Shown here in pieces: positions 56,170 through 64,000 of a DNA stretch of 64,000 nt. The translations under genes were made by a program, and so were the position numbers. The DNA comes from Oceanospirillaceae bacterium (GTDB lineage Bacteria > Pseudomonadota > Gammaproteobacteria > Pseudomonadales > Balneatricaceae). The stretch is from assembly GCA_029938085.1 (NCBI GenBank), contig JAPYOS010000004.1, forward strand, positions 62,001 to 126,000, read 5' to 3'. Each line of letters starts with the position of its first letter. Position 1 is the stretch's first letter. Below the pieces are notes generated by a model that saw nothing but the letters and a program-made list of their open reading frames with translations, was not told the origin of the DNA and did not search any database.

Positions 56170-57276
56170 TCATTCAAAGCTAGCGTTAATAATATTTTCA
56201 TGACTGTAAAAACTATTAATCCAGGCTTCAGGCACCTGCTCTACACTGCTATAGCGCCACTGAGGCTTTTGATCTTTGTCGATCAATAAGGCGCGAATAC
56301 CTTCTTGGAATTCTCCCTTACGCGTGCCATTAACACCCAAAATGTATTCTTGTAACAAGGCTGCCTTCACACTCGGCACATTGCTGTTAAACTGCCTAAA
56401 ACACAGGTGCGCGCTGGTTGGAGAACCACGTTCCATGGCGCCAATGGCTTTATCCAACCACTTGCTGCGACCTTTAAGTTGGCTTATGGCTTCAACCACT
56501 TGCACTAAATTCTCGTGCCCTAAGGCTTGCATGAGAGCTTGCCGGTGATCTGCTAAATCCGATTCTGGCGCGCCTTCCGCAAGTGTCATGTGTTGCACCA
56601 CTTGGTGGATGGTTTGAGCTTGCTCGGACGGTTGTTGAAGTGGAAGGCTTTGTAACTGTGCCAGTAAACGGGCATAGTCATCCTCTGCCACAATAACGTC
56701 TAACAAACCCACATCTAAGGCATCTGTGGCATTAACCATGGCACCTGTCAGGCCCAAGAACAGCCCTAACCCATCTTTCAACTGGCGCAAAAAGTAGCTA
56801 GCTGCAACATCTGGAAATAACCCAATACTAACTTCTGGCATCGCCAAACGGCTAGACGGTGTGCCAATACGTATGCTCGCGCCTTGCAACAGACCCATGC
56901 CACCGCCCATTACGTAGCCATTGCCCCACACCAACACAGGTGTGTGCATTTCGTGCAACATCAAATCTAAAGTGTATTCGGCATCAAAAAATTGTTGCCC
57001 CTTGGCTTCTTGCCCGGCGGCCATGGCGGCATATAACTGGCGAATATCGCCACCCGCACAAAATGCCCGATCGCCAGCACCACGCATGATAATCGCCATT
57101 ACCTGAGGGTCGGCTTCCCACTTGGGCAAGTGCTCTAGCAAGCCTACAATCATGTCTTCATTGAGTGCATTGAGCGACTTGGGCGTATTTAGCGTGACTT
57201 CAATAAGTTGCTGACCTGCGGTAGTCAGGTGCTGCTTTATTAGCAATGCCGGTGGTGTGGTTAATTGTGAAGTCAT
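56170..57276 (-). CDS. 3-hydroxyisobutyryl-CoA hydrolase (HIBCH type)
   Basis: This 368-residue crotonase-fold enzyme is longer than hydratases by its C-terminal part, as in HIBCH. It has TPKSLNALNEDMI, RAFCAGGDIRQLY (oxyanion hole), GNGYVMGGGMGLLQGASIRI and MPEVSIGLFPDVAASYFL. It hydrolyses 3-hydroxyisobutyryl-CoA in valine breakdown and so frees CoA. It overlaps the hydratase gene by one base (TAATG) and is followed by mmsB. Confidence 0.92.
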   Translation of the reverse strand: MTSQLTTPPALLIKQHLTTAGQQLIEVTLNTPKSLNALNEDMIVGLLEHLPKWEADPQVMAIIMRGAGDRAFCAGGDIRQLYAAMAAGQEAKGQQFFDAEYTLDLMLHEMHTPVLVWGNGYVMGGGMGLLQGASIRIGTPSSRLAMPEVSIGLFPDVAASYFLRQLKDGLGLFLGLTGAMVNATDALDVGLLDVIVAEDDYARLLAQLQSLPLQQPSEQAQTIHQVVQHMTLAEGAPESDLADHRQALMQALGHENLVQVVEAISQLKGRSKWLDKAIGAMERGSPTSAHLCFRQFNSNVPSVKAALLQEYILGVNGTRKGEFQEGIRALLIDKDQKPQWRYSSVEQVPEAWINSFYSHENIINASFE

Positions 57277-58052
57277 TAGCTATTGGTCCAAACGGGCTTA
57301 CGTTTTTCTAAAAACGCCTGCACACCTTCAGTTTGATCATTGGTGTCAAACAAGTCGATAAACTCATCGCGCTCATAACCCATGCCAGCAAACATTGGCT
57401 CCTTACGAGCGGTTTGAATCAAGCGTTTGCAGGCTGCAATACTGGTAGGGCTTTGACGTTCTGATTTTTGAGCCCACAGCATGGCTTCGGCTAGGCCTTG
57501 ACCAGGTTCTGTCACTGCTTCAACTAGACCGATGTCCAGCGCCTTTTGGGCATCTACACGCTCACCACACAAAATCATACGTTTTGCCCAACCTTCACCC
57601 ACTAGCCAAGCTAGGTTTTGAGTACCACCAGCACAAGGCAAAAGGCCTACTGCCGCCTCTGGCAAGGCCATTAATGCTTGCGACTCTGCGATTCTCAAAT
57701 CACAGGCCAAGGCCACTTCTAGTCCGCCACCCATAGCATAACCGTTAATGGCAGCAATACTTAAACCTCTAAACTGACTCAGCACTTCAAAAGCACGACC
57801 AAAGGCGGTGGACATGTCCGCCGCCACTTGCTTGTCACCGGCTGCAAACAATTTCAAATCTGCGCCTGCAGAAAAGAACTTGTCACCCTGACCGGTAATC
57901 ACCAAGCTATAGATGTCTTTATTGGCATTAAACTGTTTAATCAAGTCGGCCAAAGCATCTAAGCTATCCCGCGTCCACGTATTCGCTGGCGGGTTGTTCA
58001 TGGTGATCACCGCAACGTGACCTTCTATGGTATAGGGAATTGCTGGATTCAT
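57276..58052 (-). CDS. Enoyl-CoA hydratase
   Basis: This 258-residue crotonase has FFSAGADLKLFAAGD (oxyanion hole) and GYAMGGGLEVALACDLRIAE, with the expected glutamates in ALPEAAVGLLPCAGGTQ. By position it should hydrate methacrylyl-CoA (valine) and tiglyl-CoA (isoleucine). It lies 11 bases after the acyl-CoA dehydrogenase gene and overlaps the HIBCH gene by one base. Confidence 0.93.
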   Translation of the reverse strand: MNPAIPYTIEGHVAVITMNNPPANTWTRDSLDALADLIKQFNANKDIYSLVITGQGDKFFSAGADLKLFAAGDKQVAADMSTAFGRAFEVLSQFRGLSIAAINGYAMGGGLEVALACDLRIAESQALMALPEAAVGLLPCAGGTQNLAWLVGEGWAKRMILCGERVDAQKALDIGLVEAVTEPGQGLAEAMLWAQKSERQSPTSIAACKRLIQTARKEPMFAGMGYERDEFIDLFDTNDQTEGVQAFLEKRKPVWTNS

Positions 58053-58063
58053 GGAATAGTCCT

Positions 58064-59221
58064 TTATAAAATAGCTTGGCTGTCGGCCAGTAGGATGCGG
58101 CGGGCAATGATAACGCGCATTATTTCGTTAGTGCCCTCTAAGATACGGTGCACGCGGGAATCGCGTAAGTAGCGCTCCATAGGGAACTCTTTAATGTAAC
58201 CATTACCACCAAAACACTGCAGTGCTTCGTCGCACACTTGGTAACCTACATCGGTTACAAAGCGCTTGGCCATGGCACAATAAGTGGACGCATCAGGGTC
58301 TTTGTTATCCAGCTTGAAGGCTGCTAGTCGCACCATTTGCCGAGCAGCCACCATTTCGGTATTCATATCGGCCAGTTTAAATTGCATACCTTGAAAGGCA
58401 GCAATGGATTTACCAAACTGTTTGCGGTCGTTAACGTAGGCTAAAGCATCGTTCATGGCTTGTTGAGCTGTACCTAAACCCACCGTAGCGATGTTTATGC
58501 GGCCACCGTCAAGGCCCTTCATGGCAATGGTAAAGCCATCGCCTTCATTGCCTAATAAGTTGGATGCTGGCACTCTAACTTGGTCAAAGTTCACCATCCG
58601 TGTAGGCTGGGCATTCCAGCCCATTTTGTCTTCTCTACGACCGTAAGAAATACCCTCGGCGTTAGCATCAACCACAAAGGCCGACACCCCTTTAGCACCT
58701 GGCTCGCCGGTACGCGCCATAACCACTAAAACGTCTGTTTCTCCAGCGCCAGAGATAAACACCTTACTGCCTGTCATTACATAAACGTCGCCGTCTTTTA
58801 CGGCTTTAGTGGTTAACGAGGCGGCGTCTGAGCCGGCATTAGGTTCGGTTAAACAGTATGAGGCGAGCAATTCACCACTGGTGAGTTGCTCTCCATACTT
58901 GGCTTTGGTGGCAGCATTGGCATAGTCCGACACCATCCAAGTGGCCATATTGTGAATAGTTAGCATGGCGGTGGTGGTGGTGCAACCCATGGCTAATTGC
59001 TCAAAAATGAGTGACGAATCTAGCCGACTTAACCCCAAACCACCGATTTCTGGGTCGCTATAAAGACCACAAAAACCCAGCTCTCCAGCCTGTTTTAGGG
59101 TGGCAATAGGAAAAATGGCTTCGGCATCCCATTGCGCTGCATTAGGCGCTAGTTCATTAGCAGAGAACTGTTGAGCTAGCTCTATGTACGCAGTTTGGTC
59201 TTCGTTTAAATCAAAGTTCAT
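58064..59221 (-). CDS. Acyl-CoA dehydrogenase, isobutyryl-/2-methylbutyryl-CoA type
   Basis: This 385-residue FAD enzyme has CLTEPNAGSDAASLTTKA, MTGSKVFISGAGETDVLVVM and the C-terminal catalytic glutamate in RILEGTNEIMRVIIARRIL. The operon (hydratase, HIBCH and mmsB) points to isobutyryl-CoA as substrate, with 2-methylbutyryl-CoA probable. It passes electrons to ETF. Between it and the thiolase gene lies repeat copy 2, in a 106-base gap. Confidence 0.92.
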   Translation of the reverse strand: MNFDLNEDQTAYIELAQQFSANELAPNAAQWDAEAIFPIATLKQAGELGFCGLYSDPEIGGLGLSRLDSSLIFEQLAMGCTTTTAMLTIHNMATWMVSDYANAATKAKYGEQLTSGELLASYCLTEPNAGSDAASLTTKAVKDGDVYVMTGSKVFISGAGETDVLVVMARTGEPGAKGVSAFVVDANAEGISYGRREDKMGWNAQPTRMVNFDQVRVPASNLLGNEGDGFTIAMKGLDGGRINIATVGLGTAQQAMNDALAYVNDRKQFGKSIAAFQGMQFKLADMNTEMVAARQMVRLAAFKLDNKDPDASTYCAMAKRFVTDVGYQVCDEALQCFGGNGYIKEFPMERYLRDSRVHRILEGTNEIMRVIIARRILLADSQAIL

Positions 59222-59248
59222 GTTAGTTCCTAATAAAATTTACAGCTA

Positions 59249-59313
59249 GTCATTCCGGCGCAGGCCAGAATCTTAGCGAGATTCCTGAGATCCTGACCTG
59301 CGTCAGGATGACG
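59249..59313. repeat. REP/MITE-like double-hairpin element, copy 2
   Basis: Hairpin 1 is ATTCCGGC-GCAG-GCCAGAAT (one mismatch). Hairpin 2 is the perfect ATCCTGAC-CTGC-GTCAGGAT. The outer ends GTCATtCC and GGATGAC are inverted repeats, so the whole forms one compact element inside the valine/isoleucine operon. It is related to copy 1 at 51822-51900. Confidence 0.82.
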
Positions 59314-59327
59314 ACCTCATCGATCGT

Positions 59328-60518
59328 CTACACTAACTCAATGGCTACGGCAGTCGCTTCGCCACCACCAATACACAAAGCGGCTACGCCACGCTTTAAA
59401 CCTTTATTTTTTAACGCCGTCATCAAAGTAAGGATAATGCGCGAACCGGTAGACCCGATAGGGTGACCTTGTGCACAAGCGCCACCATAAATGTTAACTT
59501 TGTTAGCGTCCAAACCAAGTTCAGAAATAGCCAACATAGTGACCATAGCAAAGGCTTCGTTAATTTCAAATAGGTCGACATCAGCCACCTGCCAACCCAG
59601 CTTGGTAAGCAACCCTTCGATGGCGCCAATAGGCGCAATGGTAAATTCGCTGGGTTCACGGGCAAAGCTCTGCACGCCCATGATGCGGGCACTGGGAGTT
59701 AACCCTTGTTGTTCTACGGCTTCGCTACTCGCCAATACCAAGGCCGAAGCACCATCAGAAATAGAGCTTGCGTTGGCTGCAGTGATGGTGCCGTCCTTTT
59801 TAAAAGCGGCACGTAACTGCGGAATTTTATCAATGCGGGCTTGGCCTGGCTGCTCGTCTACTGCAACGGTTGTCGTGCCTTTACGGCTGACAATGTCTAC
59901 CGGCGTTATTTCGCCGTCTAAATCGCCGTTAGCGATTGCCGCGTTGGCCTTGGACAAAGACCCAATGGCAAATTTATCCATGGCTTCGCGGCTTAAACCA
60001 TAATCGTCCGCAGTGCCTTGGGCAAAGCTGCCCATCAGGCCACCTTTATACGCATCTTCTAAACCGTCAAAAAACATATGATCTAACATTTGGCCGTGCC
60101 CCATACGCATGCCTTGGCGTACTTTTGGCAACAAATAAGGCGCGTTAGTCATGCTTTCCATACCACCACAAACCATAACTTGTGCTGAACCTGCTTTTAT
60201 AGCGTTGTAACCCATGATGGTGGTTTGCATGCCAGAACCACACATTTTATTAACGGTTGTGCAAGGCACGCTCATTGGCAGCCCCGCACCTAAGGCAGCT
60301 TGGCGGGCCGGCGCTTGGCCTTGGCCGGCAGCCAATACACAACCCATATACACTTCATCTACCTGTTCAACACTCACCTTGGCACGAGCCAGGGCGCCAG
60401 TGATCGCCACAGCGCCCAATTGAGGGGCTTTTTGGCTGGCGAGGCTGCCGTCTAGGCCGCCCATCGGAGTACGACTACCGGCAACAATATACACATTTTT
60501 TTCTACGGCTTGACTCAT
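59328..60518 (-). CDS. Acetyl-CoA acetyltransferase (thiolase)
   Basis: This 396-residue thiolase has the nucleophilic cysteine in TTVNKMCGSGMQTTIMG, NEAFAMVTM, the GGACAQGHPIGSTGSR histidine motif and the second cysteine in AALCIGGGEATAVAIE. It is first in the valine/isoleucine operon, where it would cleave 2-methylacetoacetyl-CoA or acetoacetyl-CoA. ATG 60518, with GGAG about ten bases upstream, is preferred. ATG 60560 also has a ribosome-like AAAGG, but it would lie upstream of the predicted transcription start. Confidence 0.92.
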   Translation of the reverse strand: MSQAVEKNVYIVAGSRTPMGGLDGSLASQKAPQLGAVAITGALARAKVSVEQVDEVYMGCVLAAGQGQAPARQAALGAGLPMSVPCTTVNKMCGSGMQTTIMGYNAIKAGSAQVMVCGGMESMTNAPYLLPKVRQGMRMGHGQMLDHMFFDGLEDAYKGGLMGSFAQGTADDYGLSREAMDKFAIGSLSKANAAIANGDLDGEITPVDIVSRKGTTTVAVDEQPGQARIDKIPQLRAAFKKDGTITAANASSISDGASALVLASSEAVEQQGLTPSARIMGVQSFAREPSEFTIAPIGAIEGLLTKLGWQVADVDLFEINEAFAMVTMLAISELGLDANKVNIYGGACAQGHPIGSTGSRIILTLMTALKNKGLKRGVAALCIGGGEATAVAIELV

Positions 60519-60558
60519 TTGTACTGACTCCAATAAAGGCACTTTAGATTTATCGAAC

Positions 60559-60594
60559 ATTTTGCTTGACCTTTACGTTAACGTCAACCAAAAT
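60559..60594. promoter_or_regulatory. Interleaved divergent promoters with LiuR-like operator
   Basis: Plus strand: TTGACC (60566-60571), 17 bases, CAAAAT (60589-60594), towards liuR. Minus strand: TTGACG (60587-60582), 17 bases, CAAAAT (60564-60559), towards the thiolase operon. Between them is TTTACGTTAACGTCAA (60572-60587), a palindrome with one mismatched pair that resembles the LiuR motif known from comparative genomics. One site can thus control both operons. Confidence 0.7.
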
Positions 60595-60641
60595 ATGTAG
60601 CAATTGAATTATTGTCCACTATTAATTATAAGTCATTATCC

Positions 60642-61043
60642 ATGCAGCCAGCCACCTACACTATTAGCGAATTGTCGAAGGAATTTGGCATTACCACGCG
60701 CAGCATTCGTTTTTACGAAGATAAAGGTTTACTCGCACCCGAACGCGAAGGACTAAAGCGCATTTACTCAAGTCACGACCGTACCTGGCTAAAACTTATT
60801 TTACGTGGCAAACGTCTGGGTTTAGCGCTGGCTGAAATCAGCCAAATACTCGACTTATACGACTCATCATCCACCAACAACGATCAACAGTTGCTGGTAT
60901 TTATAGAAAAGATCCAGGCCCGAAAAGCCGCCCTACTACAGCAAGTGGAGGACATTAGCGCCCTTCAAAACGAACTAGACGCCGCTGAGCAACGTTGCAA
61001 AAGCGGCCTATCCAACATTGACCTACTGGAGAAACAATCATGA
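60642..61043 (+). CDS. liuR: MerR-family regulator LiuR
   Basis: This 133-residue MerR-type regulator has the [23 protein letters not shown] (about 4-23) followed by [21 protein letters not shown], and a coiled coil from about residue 80 onward. It lacks metal-binding cysteines, which fits the LiuR branch that senses branched-chain acyl-CoA intermediates. It heads the liu operon and overlaps liuA by four bases. ATG 60642 is preferred over an in-frame TTG at 60612. Confidence 0.92.
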   Translation: MQPATYTISELSKEFGITTRSIRFYEDKGLLAPEREGLKRIYSSHDRTWLKLILRGKRLGLALAEISQILDLYDSSSTNNDQQLLVFIEKIQARKAALLQQVEDISALQNELDAAEQRCKSGLSNIDLLEKQS

Positions 61044-62209
61044 TCAGCACTTACACAAGCCTTAACTTTGACCTTAGTGAAACCAATGACATGTTGCGCG
61101 AGCAAGTAAATCAATTTGCCGCTGCTGAAATCGCACCCTTGGCAGAATCGACAGATGTCAATAATGAGTTCCCCATGCAGTTATGGAAAAAAATGGGTGA
61201 TATGGGTCTGCTGGGCATTACTTGCGACGAGAAATACGGCGGTGCTGGCATGGGTTATTTGGAACATGCTGTGGCCATGGAAGAGATCAGCCGGGCGTCT
61301 GCTTCTATTGGATTAAGCTATGGCGCCCACTCTAACCTTTGCGTTAACCAAATCCATCGACACGGTACCGATGAGCAAAAAGACACCTATTTACCTAAAC
61401 TGATCAGTGGCGATCATGTGGGTGCCCTTGCCATGAGTGAGCCAGGTGCCGGTTCTGATGTTGTGAGCATGCAGCTAAAAGCCGAGCTTAAAGGCGACAA
61501 CTATATCCTTAACGGAAATAAGATGTGGATTACCAATGGTCCCGATGCCAACACCTACGTAATCTATGCCAAAACCGACCCAAGTGCGGGCGCAAAAGGC
61601 ATCACCGCTTTTATCGTTGAGCGTGATTATCCCGGGTTTAGCCGTGCCCAGAAATTAGATAAGCTTGGCATGCGTGGTTCCAACACATGCGAATTGGTAT
61701 TCATTGATTGTGAAGTGCCCGCTGCCAATATTTTAGGGCAATTAAATGGTGGCGTGAGAGTACTCATGAGCGGCCTAGATTATGAACGCGTAGTATTATC
61801 TGGTGGCCCACTGGGCATCATGCAAGCCTGTATGGACGTGGTCGTACCCTACGTGCACGAGCGTAAGCAATTTGGTCAAGCGATTGGCGAATTTCAGCTA
61901 GTACAAGGCAAGTTAGCCGACATGTACACGCAAATGAACGCTGCAAAATCTTATGTTTATAACGTCGCTAAATCTTGTGACCGCGGTGAAACTACGCGTA
62001 AAGATTCGGCTGGCGCTATTTTATACTCTGCTGAGTTAGCCACCAAAATGGCGTTAGATGCCATCCAGCTATTAGGCGGAACCGGTTATACCAATGAATG
62101 CCCAACAGGGCGTTTATTACGCGATGCCAAGCTCTATGAAATTGGCGCCGGCACCTCAGAGATACGCCGCATGCTCATTGGCCGCGAACTGTTTAACGAG
62201 AGCCACTAA
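61040..62209 (+). CDS. liuA: Isovaleryl-CoA dehydrogenase
   Basis: LiuA oxidises isovaleryl-CoA in leucine breakdown. In this 389-residue protein the catalytic base is E249 in [15 protein letters not shown], the position special to isovaleryl-CoA dehydrogenase. The usual C-terminal glutamate site of other acyl-CoA dehydrogenases is glycine here ([17 protein letters not shown]). The FAD motif [20 protein letters not shown] is present. It is translationally coupled to liuR, and liuB follows one base after its stop. Confidence 0.96.
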   Translation: MISTYTSLNFDLSETNDMLREQVNQFAAAEIAPLAESTDVNNEFPMQLWKKMGDMGLLGITCDEKYGGAGMGYLEHAVAMEEISRASASIGLSYGAHSNLCVNQIHRHGTDEQKDTYLPKLISGDHVGALAMSEPGAGSDVVSMQLKAELKGDNYILNGNKMWITNGPDANTYVIYAKTDPSAGAKGITAFIVERDYPGFSRAQKLDKLGMRGSNTCELVFIDCEVPAANILGQLNGGVRVLMSGLDYERVVLSGGPLGIMQACMDVVVPYVHERKQFGQAIGEFQLVQGKLADMYTQMNAAKSYVYNVAKSCDRGETTRKDSAGAILYSAELATKMALDAIQLLGGTGYTNECPTGRLLRDAKLYEIGAGTSEIRRMLIGRELFNESH

Positions 62210-62210
62210 C

Positions 62211-63818
62211 ATGGGCACTTTAATCAATTCAATCAACAGCCAAAGCGCCGACTTTAAAGCCAGGTCGAGTGCCATGCAGGCCTTGGTAGACGATTTACGC
62301 AGCCAAGTGGCACAACTAAAGCTGGGTGGGGGCGAAAAGTACCAAGCTAAGCACCTGGGCCGTGGTAAATTGCTGCCCCGCGACCGCATTGACCAGTTAA
62401 TCGATGTGGGTTCACCATTTTTGGAAGTGTCGCAACTTGCAGCCTATGAGGTTTATGATGTGCCGGTACCAAGCGCAGGCATCATATGTGGTGTAGGCCT
62501 AGTAAATGGCCGTCACTGCATGATCATAGCCAACGACGCCACGGTTAAGGGCGGCACCTACTTTCCGTTAACGGTAAAGAAACACCTTCGTGCACAAGAT
62601 ATTGCCCTGCAAAACAACTTACCCTGTATTTACTTAGTCGATTCTGGCGGCGCCAACCTACCCCAGCAGGACGAAGTATTTCCTGATAAATTACATTTTG
62701 GCCGTATTTTTTACAATCAAGCCACCATGTCTTCCCAAGGCATTCCGCAAATTGCCGTGGTTATGGGGTCTTGTACCGCAGGCGGTGCTTATGTACCTGC
62801 CATGGCCGATGAATCCATCATCGTTAAGCAACAAGGCACTATCTTTTTGGCTGGCCCGCCGTTGGTTAAAGCCGCCACTGGCGAAGAAGTGAGCGCTGAA
62901 GAACTCGGTGGAGCAGATACCCATTGCCGCACGTCTGGCGTGGCCGATCATTACGCCGAATCAGACCAACACGCCTTACTCATTGCCCGTCAATGTATTG
63001 CTAATTGCCCTAAACCTGCCGGTAATACACTGCTACGTAAAGACGCAGCGCTTCCACGCTACCCCGCAGAAGAACTGTACGGTGTTGTAGGCACAGATTT
63101 ACGTAAACCATTTGATGTTCGTGACGTTATAGCGCGGGTGGTTGATGACTCACAATTTGACGAATTTAAAGCCCTGTATGGCACCACGTTAGTCTGTGGA
63201 TTTTCACATATTGATGGCTATCCGGTAGGCATCGTCGCCAATAATGGGGTTTTATTCTCCGAATCAGCGCAAAAAGGAGCACATTTCATTGAGCTGTGTT
63301 GCCAACGCCAGATCCCGTTGGTGTTCCTACAAAACATCACTGGCTTTATGGTGGGTAAAAAATACGAAGCCGAAGGCATTGCCAAGCACGGTGCTAAAAT
63401 GGTGACAGCGGTCGCCTGCGCCAAAGTGCCTAAGTTCACCGTTATCATTGGTGGCAGCTACGGCGCTGGCAACTATGGCATGTGTGGGCGCGCCTTTGAA
63501 CCCAACTTTATGTGGATGTGGCCCAACAGCCGTATCTCGGTGATGGGCGGCGAACAAGCGGCTGGTGTACTCACCCAAGTAAAACGCGACCAGCTGGCTG
63601 CACGCGGCGAAAACTTTACTGTCGAAGACGAAAAGGCCATGCGCGACCCGGTATTAGAACAATACGAACATCAAGGTCACCCTTATTACGCCAGCGCACG
63701 CCTATGGGATGACGGCATTATCGACCCCAAAGACACACGCAACGTATTGAGCATGGCTTTGGCGACTGCCCTTAATAAACCGGCACAAGAAACACGCTTT
63801 GGCGTGTTCCGCATGTAA
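62211..63818 (+). CDS. liuB: Methylcrotonyl-CoA carboxylase carboxyltransferase (beta) subunit
   Basis: The beta subunit transfers CO2 from biotin to 3-methylcrotonyl-CoA. The 535-residue protein has two crotonase-like halves: [18 protein letters not shown] and [16 protein letters not shown] in the first, [20 protein letters not shown] and [18 protein letters not shown] in the second. ATG 62211 is the family start; 39 in-frame codons before it lie inside liuA. The biotin-carrying alpha subunit (liuD) is expected beyond the window. Confidence 0.96.
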   Translation: MGTLINSINSQSADFKARSSAMQALVDDLRSQVAQLKLGGGEKYQAKHLGRGKLLPRDRIDQLIDVGSPFLEVSQLAAYEVYDVPVPSAGIICGVGLVNGRHCMIIANDATVKGGTYFPLTVKKHLRAQDIALQNNLPCIYLVDSGGANLPQQDEVFPDKLHFGRIFYNQATMSSQGIPQIAVVMGSCTAGGAYVPAMADESIIVKQQGTIFLAGPPLVKAATGEEVSAEELGGADTHCRTSGVADHYAESDQHALLIARQCIANCPKPAGNTLLRKDAALPRYPAEELYGVVGTDLRKPFDVRDVIARVVDDSQFDEFKALYGTTLVCGFSHIDGYPVGIVANNGVLFSESAQKGAHFIELCCQRQIPLVFLQNITGFMVGKKYEAEGIAKHGAKMVTAVACAKVPKFTVIIGGSYGAGNYGMCGRAFEPNFMWMWPNSRISVMGGEQAAGVLTQVKRDQLAARGENFTVEDEKAMRDPVLEQYEHQGHPYYASARLWDDGIIDPKDTRNVLSMALATALNKPAQETRFGVFRM

Positions 63819-63838
63819 CTGTAACAGGAGCAAACCCC

Positions 63839-64000
63839 ATGACATCAAACACCGCTACCCTCAACAGCCACGTGTTATGCACCGTGAGTGAGCAAGGTAT
63901 TGCCACCCTCACCCTCAACCGGCCCGAAAAACACAACGCCTTTGATGATCACATCATTGCCCAATTAATCACACACCTACAAAGCTTAGCCACACAATCC
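63839..64000 (+). CDS. liuC: 3-Methylglutaconyl-CoA hydratase, N-terminal part (cut by window edge)
   Basis: Fifty-four codons are visible, from ATG 63839 with AGGAG upstream. The sequence includes the crotonase start ATLTLNRPEKHNAFDDHII. Position directly after liuB matches liuC, which hydrates 3-methylglutaconyl-CoA in leucine breakdown. The reading frame is open to the end of the window. Confidence 0.88.
   Translation, partial: MTSNTATLNSHVLCTVSEQGIATLTLNRPEKHNAFDDHIIAQLITHLQSLATQS

Noticed and set aside
60519-60560. Thiolase start at ATG 60560
   Set aside because: It has an AAAGG upstream, but the predicted minus-strand -10 box at 60559-60564 would place the RNA start downstream of this ATG. 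Kept only as an alternative.
62094-62210. N-terminal extension of liuB into liuA
   Set aside because: The extra 39 residues overlap the conserved end of liuA; ATG 62211 directly after the liuA stop gives the family start.

Overview
The window is a gene-dense stretch of chromosome from a gammaproteobacterium, most likely marine. I judge this from the NhaB sodium/proton antiporter, the gloB-yafS-rnhA-dnaQ block shared with enterics, the tatD-holB-tmk-mltG-pabC-fab-plsX-rpmF-yceD-sppA order shared with pseudomonads and enterics, and the Shewanella-like branched-chain amino acid catabolic clusters. Base composition looks close to 48% G+C and even throughout. I cannot name the genus. I see no rRNA, tRNA, CRISPR array, insertion sequence, prophage or broken gene, and no gene-free stretch longer than 300 bases.

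Layout. (1) 1-1000: a LysR regulator and a shared terminator. (2) 1016-2923: htpG behind a near-consensus sigma-32 promoter. (3) 3053-11526: eleven tightly packed minus-strand genes: selD, mnmH, frmA, fghA, a DUF2185 protein, a ybfF-type esterase, a glycosyltransferase of the queuosine-mannosyltransferase (DUF3524) family, a small basic protein, a DUF599 membrane protein and two hot-dog thioesterases. (4) 11604-18194: tmcA, an orphan cytoplasmic molybdoenzyme, an Asp/Glu-racemase-fold enzyme, sohB and an SCP2-like lipid-binding protein. (5) 18311-24853: nhaB, dnaQ, rnhA, yafS, gloB and mltD. (6) 24902-29677: a complete BMP-type nucleoside ABC importer. (7) 29726-38139: an M16C peptidase, an orphan receiver protein, a ubiquinone-biosynthesis hydroxylase, hpf, an unknown protein, ETF-ubiquinone oxidoreductase and upp. 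(8) 38160-50282: the conserved tetR-tatD-holB-tmk-mltG-pabC-fabF-acpP-fabG-fabD-plsX-rpmF-yceD-sppA supercluster, which ties lipid synthesis to DNA replication, folate and cell-wall genes. rpmF (59 codons) lies in it at 48482-48661. (9) 50426-51784: ppnN. (10) 51958-64000: catabolism of glutaryl-CoA (gcdH and a CoA transferase), of valine and isoleucine (thiolase, acyl-CoA dehydrogenase, hydratase, HIBYL-CoA hydrolase, mmsB, SDR) and of leucine (liuR-liuA-liuB-liuC, the last cut by the window edge).

How the parts fit together. The acyl-CoA dehydrogenases (GcdH, the isobutyryl-type enzyme and LiuA) need ETF and the ETF-ubiquinone oxidoreductase at 35807-37459, and the quinone they reduce is made with the help of the UbiF-like enzyme at 33292. 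The valine/isoleucine and leucine operons diverge from one 36-bp region in which two overlapping promoters share a LiuR-like palindrome. Other control sites visible in the sequence are a PsrA-like palindrome at the SCP2 promoter, a perfect palindrome inside the gcdH promoter, and an attenuator-like terminator between acpP and fabF.

The most unusual theme is the concentration of wobble-position (base 34) tRNA modification genes between 5 and 14 kb: TmcA, MnmH with its selenium donor SelD, and a homologue of the animal queuosine mannosyltransferase whose bacterial role is, to my knowledge, unestablished.
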